A stretch of 64,000 bases of DNA, taken from Asanoa siamensis. Lineage in GTDB: Bacteria; Actinomycetota; Actinomycetes; Mycobacteriales; Micromonosporaceae. Below the pieces are notes generated by a model that worked only from the letters and a program-made list of their open reading frames with translations, was not told where the DNA came from and searched no databases. How positions within the stretch are numbered: position 1 is the first letter of the stretch; each line of letters starts with the position of its first letter. The translations under genes and the position numbers were made by a program. Below are positions 26,307 to 34,649 of this stretch, in pieces. The stretch covers positions 1 to 64,000 of the forward strand of contig NZ_BONE01000044.1 in the NCBI RefSeq assembly GCF_016862555.1, written 5' to 3'.

Positions 26307-26663
26307 ATGGCGAAGACGTTGAAGCGCACCGCGGCGTTCGCCGCTCTGGGCCGGGCCCTCACCGCCGGCGCCCGCGGCGGCCCCGGGCTGGGCACGCGGC
26401 TCGCGGCCCTGCCCCGGATGATCAAGGCAACAGCGAGCGGCGAGTACGACGGTGGGCTGCGGCTGGCCATGATGACGGCCGCGACGATCTACGTGATCTC
26501 CCCGCTCGACTTCGTACCCGAGGCGTTCCTGGCGATTTTCGGGCTGGTCGACGACGTGGTCGCGGCGACCTGGCTCGCGGGCGCCGTGCTGGCGGAGACC
26601 GAGCGCTTCCTGGCCTGGGAGGCCCGCCAGAAGGGCGTGATACCCGGCACCGTGCTTCCCTGA
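26307..26663 (+). CDS. DUF1232 (YkvA-like) protein
   Basis: 118 aa with the DUF1232 hallmark IYVISPLDFVPEAFLAIFGLVDDVVAATWL (about 66-95), a conserved hydrophobic hairpin of unknown function. It is preceded by a small helical N-terminus (AAFAALGRALTAGARGG). ATG 26307 is chosen because GGAGGAGG lies about 10 nt upstream; the frame extends further 5' but with no family similarity. Probably membrane associated. Confidence 0.85.
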   Translation: MAKTLKRTAAFAALGRALTAGARGGPGLGTRLAALPRMIKATASGEYDGGLRLAMMTAATIYVISPLDFVPEAFLAIFGLVDDVVAATWLAGAVLAETERFLAWEARQKGVIPGTVLP

Positions 26664-26729
26664 CCTGCGCACGTAGGCTGGGATCGACCCGCCGACCCGG
26701 CGGGGCTGGACCCAGAAGGGCACAACGCC

Positions 26730-28100
26730 GTGCGCTACTACGACAACGTCGTCGACCTCATCGGTAACACGCCGCTCGTCCGGCTGCGCAACGTCGCCGC
26801 CGGCATCGACGCGACGGTGCTGGCCAAGGTCGAATATTTCAACCCGGGCGGCTCGGTCAAGGACCGCATCGCGGTACGGATGGTCGAGGCGGCCGAGAAG
26901 GCCGGCCTGCTCCAGGCCGGTGGCACGATCGTCGAGCCCACCAGCGGCAACACCGGCGTCGGGCTGGCGCTCGTCGCCCAGCTCAAGGGCTACCGCTGCG
27001 TCTTCGTCTGCCCCGACAAGGTCAGCGAGGACAAGCGCAACGTGCTGCGGGCGTACGGCGCCGAGGTGGTGGTCTGCCCGACCGCCGTCGCGCCCGAGGA
27101 CCCGCGGTCCTACTACAACGTCTCCGACCGGCTCGCCCGCGAGATCCCGGGTGCCTGGAAGCCCAACCAGTACGCGAACCAGGAGAACCCGCGCTCGCAC
27201 TACGAGACGACGGGTCCCGAGGTCTGGGAGCAGACCGGTGGCCGGGTGACGCACTTCGTGGCGGGCGTCGGCACCGGCGGCACGATCTCCGGCGTCGGGC
27301 GCTACCTCAAGGAGGCCTCAGCTGGTTCAGTGCGGGTGATCGGCGCTGACCCGGAGGGCTCCGTCTACTCCGGCGGCACCGGCCGGCCGTACCTGGTCGA
27401 GGGCGTCGGCGAGGACTTCTGGCCCGAGACCTACGACCGCTCGATCTGCGACGAGATCGTCGAGGTGTCCGACAAGACCTCGTTCGACATCACCCGGCGG
27501 CTGGCCCGCGAGGAGGGCCTGCTGGTCGGCGGCTCGTGCGGCATGGCCGTCGCGGCCGCGCTCGAGGTGGCGCACCGCGCCGGCCCCGACGACGTGATCG
27601 TCGTGCTGCTGCCCGACGGCGGCCGTGGCTACCTGTCGAAGATCTTCAACGACGACTGGATGGCCCGGTACGGCTTCCTGACCACCGGCGGCGCCGAGCC
27701 CACCGTGGCGCACGTGCTCGCCGGCAAGGGTGGCGAGATGCCCGAGCTCGTGCACGTGCACCCGACCGATCCGGTCCGCGAGGCGATCGACCGCATGCGG
27801 GAGTACGGCGTTTCCCAGGTGCCCGTCCTCAAGGCGGAGCCGCCCGTGGTGACCGGCGAGGTGGCCGGCTCGATCGTCGAGAAGGAGCTGCTCGACGCGC
27901 TGTTCACCGGACAGGCGCACCTGCACGACATGGTCGAGAAGCACATGCACGCCCCGCTGCCGATGATCGGCGGTGGCCAGCCGGTGAGCGAGGCGGTCGC
28001 GCTGATGGAGACGTCGGACGCGGCGCTGGTGCTGATCGACGGCAAGCCCAAGGGCGTGATCACGCGGCAGGACCTGCTCGCGCACCTCGGCGCGCGCTGA
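26730..28100 (+). CDS. cbs: Cystathionine beta-synthase
   Basis: 456 aa PLP enzyme condensing homocysteine and serine to cystathionine (reverse transsulfuration). The PLP lysine is in FNPGGSVKDRIAVRM (about residue 44), PTSGNTGVGLALVA binds substrate carboxylate and GVGTGGTISGVGRYL binds PLP phosphate. A C-terminal pair of CBS domains (about 335-455) follows, as in mycobacterial Rv1077. GTG 26730 has AGAAGGG about 10 nt upstream. metB lies 13.5 kb downstream on the same strand rather than adjacent as in mycobacteria. Confidence 0.9.
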   Translation: MRYYDNVVDLIGNTPLVRLRNVAAGIDATVLAKVEYFNPGGSVKDRIAVRMVEAAEKAGLLQAGGTIVEPTSGNTGVGLALVAQLKGYRCVFVCPDKVSEDKRNVLRAYGAEVVVCPTAVAPEDPRSYYNVSDRLAREIPGAWKPNQYANQENPRSHYETTGPEVWEQTGGRVTHFVAGVGTGGTISGVGRYLKEASAGSVRVIGADPEGSVYSGGTGRPYLVEGVGEDFWPETYDRSICDEIVEVSDKTSFDITRRLAREEGLLVGGSCGMAVAAALEVAHRAGPDDVIVVLLPDGGRGYLSKIFNDDWMARYGFLTTGGAEPTVAHVLAGKGGEMPELVHVHPTDPVREAIDRMREYGVSQVPVLKAEPPVVTGEVAGSIVEKELLDALFTGQAHLHDMVEKHMHAPLPMIGGGQPVSEAVALMETSDAALVLIDGKPKGVITRQDLLAHLGAR

Positions 28101-28204
28101 ACATTTCTCCGGTTTAAGGCAGTTAGGGCAAAACGCGAACTCTGTCCCATTCCAGGTGAATACTACCTCTTGGAGGTTTATTCGCTTCGGGGGGCGGTTT
28201 TCGC

Positions 28205-29959
28205 ATGGCCAGGAAAGCTCGATGGATGGCCGCGACGGCGGTGGGAGCCGTCGCGGCCGGCGCATCGCTGTGGATGTTGACGCCGGCGGCCGCGACCGGG
28301 CCGGTGAACCCGGTCGAGGGCGGCCTCGGTTTCCTCGTGCTCGTCGAGGGCGATGCCACGCTGACCGCCACCGAGAGCGAAGGTCCGCTGGCGGTCGGCG
28401 GTGACCTGACCTTCGGCTCCGCCTATCGGATCGCTTCCGAGCGGAACGTACGCGTCGGCGCCGGCGACAGCCCGCTGGTGATCGGCGGGCGGGCGCTGAT
28501 CGGGGCGCCGCCGGTCGTCGACGCCAAGGTGCTCGACGCCGACGGTGTCATCCGGGCCGAAGACCCGCCGCGCGCGCTGCCGGGCAACAAACGCAAGGCC
28601 AGCCTGGCGGCACAGGACGCCATCGACTTCGCCGGCGTGTTCGCCACGTTCCGGGAGCGCTCGGAGCGGTTCGGCACGTGCACCGAGACGGTGACGCTGC
28701 GAAACTCGGGCGGCGGGGAGTTGGCGCGGCCGATCAGCACACCGGACACCAAGGCGTACGTGTCGCTGACGCCCAACCAGACCAACGTGCTCAACCTGAC
28801 CGGCGCGGAGTTCAACAACCTGTCCGACCTGACGTTCAACACGCAGCCCAGCGCCGCGACGCCGCTGCTGGTCAACGTGGACACCGCGGCCGCGTACGAG
28901 TGGCGCACCGCGAACTTCGCCGGGATCAGCGACAACCAGGCGCCGTTCATCCTGATGAACTTCCCGAACGCCACGTCCCTCACCCAGGTCGGTGCCGACA
29001 CCGCGGAGGGCACCATCTACGCGCCGAAGGCGGCGTTCACCGACGTCAACACCGCCAACAACGAGGGCAACCTGGTGGTGCGCAGGTACACCCACGGCAG
29101 CGCGGCGACCAACGGGGGCGAGACGCACGACCTGGCCTTCAACACCACGCTGCGGTGCGGTGCGGCCGACCCGATGCCGGCGGCGAGCGGCCCGGCCCGG
29201 ACGCTGCCGGCGGCGGCCGCGTCGACGGTGGTGACCCCTGCGAGCGCGCCCGCGTCACGCCCGGCCGCGGCGCGGCCGACGGCCTCGCCGGCGGGCGAGG
29301 AGCCGGAGCCGCTGGACAGCAAGTTCCCGTGGACGTGGCCGAGCGAGCCGCACTACCTGCCGGGCGCACCGTCGGCCTCGGCGCCGGTGGCGGCGGAGCC
29401 CAGCCGGCCGGCGGGCGGCACGACCTCGGGGCAGCCGGGGTCCGCGCCGGCGCAGCCGGGTGACACGGCCGCGCAGCCGGGTGACGCCGGGCAGCCGGCC
29501 GGCGGCGAGCCGGCGGGGGGCGAACCCGCGGGCGGCAACCCTGCTGGCGGCAATCCGTCCGGCGGTGACCCGTCCGGCGGTGACCCGGCGGCTGGTGACC
29601 CCGCCGGTGGGGACCCTGCGGCAGGCGAGCAGCCGGCGGCGGGTGACGACCCGGCCGTCGGTGGCGAGCCGGCGGGTGACGGCGGCGACCTGCCGTTCTT
29701 CCCGTCCGCGGATCCGTCGATCTCGGCGAGCGCGGCGGCGAGCACCTCGGCGAGTCCCGCGGCCACGCCGTCGGGCAGCACCGAGCCCGCGGTGGTCGCC
29801 AACTACGGCCCGCTGCCGGGCCAGGGCGCCGCCGAGGGCGGCGAGGCGCTCAACCGCCCGTCCAACGTCCGGCTGCTCATCGCCGGCCTGTCCATCCTGG
29901 TCGTCAGCACCGCACTGCTCCTGCTGGGCCGGCGCCGCAAGCGCCGCCACGCACTCTGA
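28205..29959 (+). CDS. Choice-of-anchor A surface protein
   Basis: 584 aa. Signal peptide of about 30 aa (MARKARWMAATAVGAVAAGASLWMLTPAAA), then an adhesin-type choice-of-anchor A domain (about 35-320: FLVLVEGDATLTATESEGPLAVGGDLTF, then FNNLSDLTFN, EGTIYAPKAAFTD). A long Pro/Ala/Gly-rich stalk with pentapeptide repeats GG(E/N/D)P(A/S) follows, then a C-terminal membrane helix and RRRKRRHAL positive tail. It lacks an LPxTG motif, so it is anchored by the helix. Preceded by an AT-richer leader with a possible promoter and CCTC/GAGG hairpin. Likely an exposed binding protein; ligand unknown. Confidence 0.82.
   Translation: MARKARWMAATAVGAVAAGASLWMLTPAAATGPVNPVEGGLGFLVLVEGDATLTATESEGPLAVGGDLTFGSAYRIASERNVRVGAGDSPLVIGGRALIGAPPVVDAKVLDADGVIRAEDPPRALPGNKRKASLAAQDAIDFAGVFATFRERSERFGTCTETVTLRNSGGGELARPISTPDTKAYVSLTPNQTNVLNLTGAEFNNLSDLTFNTQPSAATPLLVNVDTAAAYEWRTANFAGISDNQAPFILMNFPNATSLTQVGADTAEGTIYAPKAAFTDVNTANNEGNLVVRRYTHGSAATNGGETHDLAFNTTLRCGAADPMPAASGPARTLPAAAASTVVTPASAPASRPAAARPTASPAGEEPEPLDSKFPWTWPSEPHYLPGAPSASAPVAAEPSRPAGGTTSGQPGSAPAQPGDTAAQPGDAGQPAGGEPAGGEPAGGNPAGGNPSGGDPSGGDPAAGDPAGGDPAAGEQPAAGDDPAVGGEPAGDGGDLPFFPSADPSISASAAASTSASPAATPSGSTEPAVVANYGPLPGQGAAEGGEALNRPSNVRLLIAGLSILVVSTALLLLGRRRKRRHAL
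29491..29645 (+). repeat. 15-bp coding repeats (GG[E/N/D]P[A/S] stalk)
   Basis: About nine tandem 5-residue units in the choice-of-anchor A stalk, running from AGGEPAGGEPAGGNP to GGDPAAGEQPAAGDD. The third to fifth residues of the unit vary, and the end units degenerate. Confidence 0.8.
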
Positions 29960-29976
29960 CCCGCACCGCACCGGCC

Positions 29977-30009
29977 GAGCCGGCTCCCTTCGGCAGGGGG
30001 AGCCGGCTC
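29977..30009 (+). terminator. Hairpin after choice-of-anchor A gene
   Basis: 12-bp arms GAGCCGGCTCCC / GGGAGCCGGCTC around a 9-nt loop, 18 nt past the stop. No U tract. The rest of the 30010-30239 spacer shows nothing I can name. Confidence 0.65.
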
Positions 30010-30239
30010 GACCACGTCCGGGGCAGGCCCGCCCGGTCCGGATGGCGATCGACCCGCCCGCCGAGGCGGGTCGGACATGGCAAACCGGGACCGGGGGAGG
30101 GTGGGGCCGCCCGGCTCGGGTGGCGACCGCCCGCCGGCAGGGGTGGGTCGACACGACACCAGTATCCGACCCACCCCGCCACCACCCCCGTCCCGGGACC
30201 TCGCCGGGGCGCACGGCCCCACGGGCCCCCGGACGGGCT

Positions 30240-31208
30240 CTACCGGGTGCTCAGCTCCGCGGGGACCGCGACCACGTCGACGAAGGCGTTGCGGCGTAGG
30301 AGGGTGACCGGGAGGCGGTTGCCGATTGCTGGGCCCAGCATCAGGCGCTGCAGCGACTGGACGCTCTGGATCTGCTGGCCGCCCGCCGTCAGCAGGATGT
30401 CGCCCAGGTAGATCCCGGCCACGCCGGCCGGGCTGCCCGGCACCACCTCAACGACCCGCAGGCCCGTGCGCTGGCCCGTGCGGGCCGCCACCTGCGGCGG
30501 CAGCGGCACGGGCACGCCGGCGACGCCGAGCCAGGCGCGGCGTACCCGGCCGTCCTGGATCAGGTCGCCGATGATCTGCCGTGTGTTGCGGTTGATGGGC
30601 ACGGCGAGGCCGAGCCCGTACCCGGCGACCGCGGTGTTGACCCCGATCACCTGGCCGGCGGAGTTGACCAGTGCGCCGCCGGAGTTGCCGGGGTTGAGCG
30701 CCGCGTCGGTCTGGATGACGTCGTCGATGAGGCGGATCGCGCGACCCTCCCGGGCCGGCAGCGACCGGCCGAGGCCCGAGACCACGCCCGCGGTGACCGA
30801 GCCGGCGAGGCCCATCGGGTTGCCGACGGCCACGACGAGCTGCCCGATCTTGAGCTGGTCGGCGTCGCCGAGGGGGGCCGGGCGGGCGCCCGGGTTGCGT
30901 ACCCGGAGCACGGCGAGGTCGGAGAGCGGGTCCCGGCCGACGACGTCGAAGCCGGCCTCGGCCCCGTCGCCGAAGGTGGCCGTGCCGCCGGACGCGCCCT
31001 CGACCACGTGGGCGCTGGTGAGCAGGAATCCGTCGTCGGTGAAGGTCACCGCCGATCCCGCGCCGGCGCCGCGGCTCGTACGCACCGAGACCGCGGCCAC
31101 GCTGGGCAGGATCTGTGCGGCCACCGTCGTGACGACCCGCGAGTACGCGTCGAGCGCGGCAGCCTCGTCGCGCTCTGGTTCGGTCCGTTCGGTATCCACG
31201 CCTCCCAC
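30240..31208 (-). CDS. Trypsin-like serine protease with PDZ domain (HtrA-like)
   Basis: 322 aa. The protease domain has His in SAHVVEGASGG, Asp in DPLSDLAVLRV and Ser in LNPGNSGGALVNSAGQ. A C-terminal PDZ domain (about 220-318: GLRVVEVVPGSPAGVAGIYLGDILLTAGGQQIQSV) follows. It looks like an HtrA/DegP quality-control protease, but the N-terminus (MGGVDTERTEPERDEAAALDAY) has no signal peptide or membrane helix. Start GTG 31208 is uncertain; GTG 31199 is in frame and no clear ribosome site is visible. Confidence 0.83.
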   Translation of the reverse strand: MGGVDTERTEPERDEAAALDAYSRVVTTVAAQILPSVAAVSVRTSRGAGAGSAVTFTDDGFLLTSAHVVEGASGGTATFGDGAEAGFDVVGRDPLSDLAVLRVRNPGARPAPLGDADQLKIGQLVVAVGNPMGLAGSVTAGVVSGLGRSLPAREGRAIRLIDDVIQTDAALNPGNSGGALVNSAGQVIGVNTAVAGYGLGLAVPINRNTRQIIGDLIQDGRVRRAWLGVAGVPVPLPPQVAARTGQRTGLRVVEVVPGSPAGVAGIYLGDILLTAGGQQIQSVQSLQRLMLGPAIGNRLPVTLLRRNAFVDVVAVPAELSTR

Positions 31209-31276
31209 AACACGCCGTGGCCAGCGCGAATGCCGCGGAACGGCGAGATTCGCTCAGAGCGAACGGGCGGGGTCGA

Positions 31277-32992
31277 TCAAGCGGCCGGCGCGACCGGCGA
31301 CACGGGCGCCACCGGCTCCAGGCAGACCGCCGGCAGGTCGAACCAGCGCAACGCCTCAAAACCGGGCGAAACGGCATGCCCGCCGTCGCCTTCGGCCGAC
31401 CCGCTGCCGTCGTACCCCTGGAAGATCGTCCTGGCCTGCTCCAGATAGCCGCGCAGCGCCTCCTCGGGCGCGCGTTCGGCGGGCGCCGCGTCCGCCCAGC
31501 GGACCCCGCCGCCGTCGAAGGTCAGCCCGGTCAGCCGCAGCGCCGGCTCGGCCGGCCCGCGGTGGTGCCGCCACAGCCCCGAGTAGGGGTCGAACCGGTA
31601 GTCGGGCAGCAGCTTCCAGCCCTCCCGGGCGATCAGGTCGACCGCGTCCACGATGTAACGGCAGACGGCGTCGGTCAGGAAGTAGTTGAAGCTGACCCGT
31701 ACCCAGCCGGGCTTGATCCCCTCGCAGCCGCCCGCCACCACCTCCCGCTCGAACCGGTGCGAGTGGTCGAGGTCGATGCCGAGCAGCCGATGCCCGTACG
31801 GCCCGGCGCACGAGCAGCCACCCCGGGACTGGATGCCGAACAGGTCGTTGAGCAGCGCCACGACGAAGTTGTGGTGCAGGTAGCGGTCGCCGGGCCGGCG
31901 GACGACGAAGGAAAGGATGGAGAGCCGGTCGGCGCGCGGGTTGCCGAGCACCTCGATCGCCGGGTTCGCCGCCCAGGCCTCCATCGCGACGCGGCGGAAG
32001 CGCTCCTCCTGCGCGCGGATCAGGTCGGTGCCGACAGCCCGCTTGAGCTTGAAGACCATGCCCGCGCGGATCGACTCGACGATCGCCGGCGTGCCGCCCT
32101 CCTCGCGGTGCGCGGGGTCGCTCAGGTAGTGGTGCTCGGTCGCGTTGACGTAGTCGACGGTGCCGCCGCCGGGCACGGTGGGCACCCGGTTGCGCAGCAG
32201 GTGCCGGCGGATCACCAGCACGCCCGGCGTGCCGGGACCGCCGACGAACTTGTGCGGGGAGAGGAAGATCGCGTCCTTGCCGGCTATGTCGATGTCGACG
32301 TACGGGCCGGCGGCGGCGAAGTCCCAGCAGGCGAGGGCGCCGTGCGCGCGCAGCAGCGCGGAGATCGCGGCGACGTCGGTGATGATCCCGGTGACGTTGG
32401 AGGCCGCCGAGAACGAGCCGATCTTGAGCGGGCGGTCGGCGTACCGCGCGAGCTCCGTGGCCAGGGTTTCCTGGTCGACGTGGCCGTCGGCGTCCTCCGG
32501 GACGACCACGACGTCGGCGATCGACTCGCGCCAGGGGAGCTCGTTGGAGTGGTGCTCGTAGGGCCCGATGAAGATCACCGGCCGCTGGTCGGCGGGGATC
32601 ATCTCGCGGAACCCGTACACGTCGTCGAGCTCTGCCGGGATCCGGATGCCGAGGATCCGGACCAGCTTGTCGATCGCGCCCGTGGCGCCGGAGCCCGCGA
32701 AGATCACCACGGTGTCGTCGTCGCCGCCGACCGCGTCCCGGATCACCGCGCGGGCGTCCTCGCGCAGCCGGGTGGTCTGCCGGCCGGTGCCGGACGACTC
32801 CGTGTGCGTGTTGGCGTAGCGGGGGAGCACCTCGGCGCGGATGAAGTCCTCCACGAAGCCGAGGGAGCGTCCCGAGGCCGTGTAGTCCGCGTAGGTCACC
32901 CGGCGCGGCCCGTACGGGCCCCACATCACCTGGTCGTCGCCGATCACGCTCTCGCGGATCAGCCGCAGCAGCGGCGCCTCTGCGCTGGTCAT
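31277..32992 (-). CDS. Class V aminotransferase (cysteine desulfurase-like)
   Basis: 571 aa PLP enzyme. Blocks: VTYADYTASGRSLGFVEDFIR, SGTGRQTTRLREDARAVIRDAVGG, PYEHHSNELPWRE, and SPHKFVGGPGTPGVLVI with the PLP Lys. A further Cys-rich SRGGCSCAGPYGHRLLGI is positioned like the SufS/CsdA active loop. This long form (about 570 aa) is widespread in actinobacteria and unlike housekeeping SufS of about 420 aa. A C-terminal extension of about 100 aa is not recognisable. Activity as a desulfurase is possible but not certain. Start ATG 32992. Confidence 0.82.
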   Translation of the reverse strand: MTSAEAPLLRLIRESVIGDDQVMWGPYGPRRVTYADYTASGRSLGFVEDFIRAEVLPRYANTHTESSGTGRQTTRLREDARAVIRDAVGGDDDTVVIFAGSGATGAIDKLVRILGIRIPAELDDVYGFREMIPADQRPVIFIGPYEHHSNELPWRESIADVVVVPEDADGHVDQETLATELARYADRPLKIGSFSAASNVTGIITDVAAISALLRAHGALACWDFAAAGPYVDIDIAGKDAIFLSPHKFVGGPGTPGVLVIRRHLLRNRVPTVPGGGTVDYVNATEHHYLSDPAHREEGGTPAIVESIRAGMVFKLKRAVGTDLIRAQEERFRRVAMEAWAANPAIEVLGNPRADRLSILSFVVRRPGDRYLHHNFVVALLNDLFGIQSRGGCSCAGPYGHRLLGIDLDHSHRFEREVVAGGCEGIKPGWVRVSFNYFLTDAVCRYIVDAVDLIAREGWKLLPDYRFDPYSGLWRHHRGPAEPALRLTGLTFDGGGVRWADAAPAERAPEEALRGYLEQARTIFQGYDGSGSAEGDGGHAVSPGFEALRWFDLPAVCLEPVAPVSPVAPAA

Positions 32993-33174
32993 GGCGCAAT
33001 TATGTGAGCCGTTTACGGGTTACCGGTGGGTTGTCGCGCATCTAACGCCAGGCTGTGAAGGGCCTCAAAGCGGATTATTCCGGGAAGTCGCACAGACTGT
33101 CCGATTGCGGGCGACCACGAGACGGTTCCATATGCGTACGGCGGCCGGCGGGCCGCCGCGAACGAGGGGGACCG

Positions 33175-33453
33175 ATGGTCAGCGTCGACCATACCGTGCG
33201 GGCCAGTTCGGGCCGCGAAACCGCGCCGGAAGACGTTGTCGACCGGCTCCTCTGGCAAGACGCCCGGGAGATTCTCGGGCGGCACGCACGACCCCGCAGT
33301 GACGGTGGCTGCGACGGGTGCGGCGGGGCCTGGCCCTGTCACTCCCGGCGCGTCGCCGAGCACGCCCTGGCGGCCTCCCGCCGGTCATGGCGTGAAGGCT
33401 GGACGGCCCGGCACGACCTCAACAGCGTGCGCGCCGCCCTGTCGTTCAACTGA
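33175..33453 (+). CDS. Small Cys/His-rich protein
   Basis: 92 aa. Central motif GGCDGCGGAWPCHSRRVAEHA (CxxCx5CH) could bind a metal, while the rest is helical (VVDRLLWQDAREILGRHARP). ATG 33175 has GAGGGGG about 5 nt upstream. It is a conserved-looking small actinobacterial protein, but I cannot name a family. The region between it and the aminotransferase (32993-33174) is a divergent promoter stretch. Confidence 0.65.
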   Translation: MVSVDHTVRASSGRETAPEDVVDRLLWQDAREILGRHARPRSDGGCDGCGGAWPCHSRRVAEHALAASRRSWREGWTARHDLNSVRAALSFN

Positions 33454-33639
33454 AGACCTCCGCACCCGCGGTGACCGTCGCGTGCTCCGCCAGCACAGCG
33501 GCAATCCCGCAAACACCCACCCGCGGTCCGGACCGGCTAGCCTCCGCCGGTCACGATGCCTCCGGCCAGGCATCACCGGGCAACGGTTGGGTACGGCGGG
33601 CGAGGGTGCGTGACCAATCGGTTCCCCCGCATATCTCGG

Positions 33640-34164
33640 TCACGCACTCTCGCCCAGCCAGCCCCGCGCATAGCGAAGCTGGCGGGTGGGCGCCGCACCC
33701 ATCAACTCCTCGCGCTCCCGGCCGTCGGGCCGCCAGCCGCCCCGCTCGTAGAAGCGCCGGGCGTGCGCGTTGCCGTCGAGCACCCAGAGCACCGCACTGC
33801 CACAGCCCTGGTCGCGCATCGCGGCCAGGGCGTCGGTCATCAGCGCCCGCCCGAAGCCACGCCCCTGCGTCGCCGGGTCGAGATGGATCGCGTACAGCTG
33901 GCCGACCCCGGCGGTGTGCTCCTCCTCGGGGCCGACGTAGCTGAAGCCGACCGTCCGCCCGTCGACCTCCGCGACCGTCAGCCGGTGCGTCTCCGCCTCA
34001 TAGGTGAATCGTTCTCGCCACCAGGCGGACAGCATTTCCGGGGAGAGCGCCTGGAGCCCGGCAATCGGCACGAAGTCTCGATAGGCGGCAATCCGGGAGT
34101 CGTAGTGCAAGGTGCCAATCGCGTCGATGTCCGCGGCCTGTGCGGGACGTAGCGAGAGCGTCAC
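33640..34164 (-). CDS. GNAT acetyltransferase
   Basis: 174 aa. Starts VTLSLRPAQAADIDAIGTLHYDSRIAAYR, and has the GNAT core AIHLDPATQGRGFGRALMTDALAAMRDQGCGSAVLWVLDGNAHARRFYERGGWRPDG. The pattern (RxxGxG/A loop, NxxARxFYExxGF) is that of small-molecule or ribosomal-peptide GNATs. GTG 34164 is chosen because GGAG lies 8 nt upstream. Substrate unknown. The gene stands alone, divergent from the VWA gene. Confidence 0.85.
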   Translation of the reverse strand: MTLSLRPAQAADIDAIGTLHYDSRIAAYRDFVPIAGLQALSPEMLSAWWRERFTYEAETHRLTVAEVDGRTVGFSYVGPEEEHTAGVGQLYAIHLDPATQGRGFGRALMTDALAAMRDQGCGSAVLWVLDGNAHARRFYERGGWRPDGREREELMGAAPTRQLRYARGWLGESA

Positions 34165-34279
34165 GGAAATGGCTCCATAACGGCTGTCAGCCGATTGTCT
34201 GATCGGATCGAAGTTGGTCGTCCGGATGGGTCGCCTTTGCGGGCCGGGATAAACCCCTGGAATGACCCCGAATAGGGTT

Positions 34280-34346
34280 CGACCCCCGAGGGATGGCCGT
34301 GCGTGAGCACGGGCCGGCTGGACTATGGCCGGCACCTCGGGGGTCG
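34280..34346. other. Structured intergenic element with 12-bp closing stem
   Basis: Perfect 12-bp arms CGACCCCCGAGG (34280-34291) and CCTCGGGGGTCG (34335-34346) enclose 43 nt. Within them, GGCCGTGC-GTGA-GCAC-G-GGCC (34295-34315) forms an 8-bp hairpin with one bulge, and a smaller GGC/GCC pairing follows. The layout is a closed junction rather than a plain terminator, and it lies upstream of both flanking genes. It belongs to a 485-nt gene-free stretch (34165-34649), in which another small hairpin CTGTC AAG GACAG (about 34401-34413) is the only other feature seen. It could be a riboswitch-like leader, a small RNA or a DNA site. Confidence 0.55.
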
Positions 34347-34649
34347 GGTGGCTGCTTGAGTTTCGCCGCGCCGCTGCCACACGGTCTCGACGAACGGAAA
34401 CTGTCAAGGACAGCGGCTAGCGGGCAGCCACCTCACGAGTCCCAGTGCTATACAAAGCTGGACCACCTCCTTTCCCGTGTACGGCCACGCTATCCACGCG
34501 AAGAGGTGCCGAGCAACGGTTTTTTCTGGGTCATATGCCACTTTGGCGGCAACACAGAGATCGAAATTTCTGGGCAACGGCGGGTTGACGGCGGATCTGA
34601 CCGGTTCGCGGGGGACGGATCGGTCGGCGTCGAGGGGGGAACGCACGAC

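Noticed and set aside
26688-26704. CCCGCC/GGCGGG hairpin before cbs as an attenuator
   Set aside because: Short, ordinary for this GC content, and no leader peptide or alternative pairing is visible.
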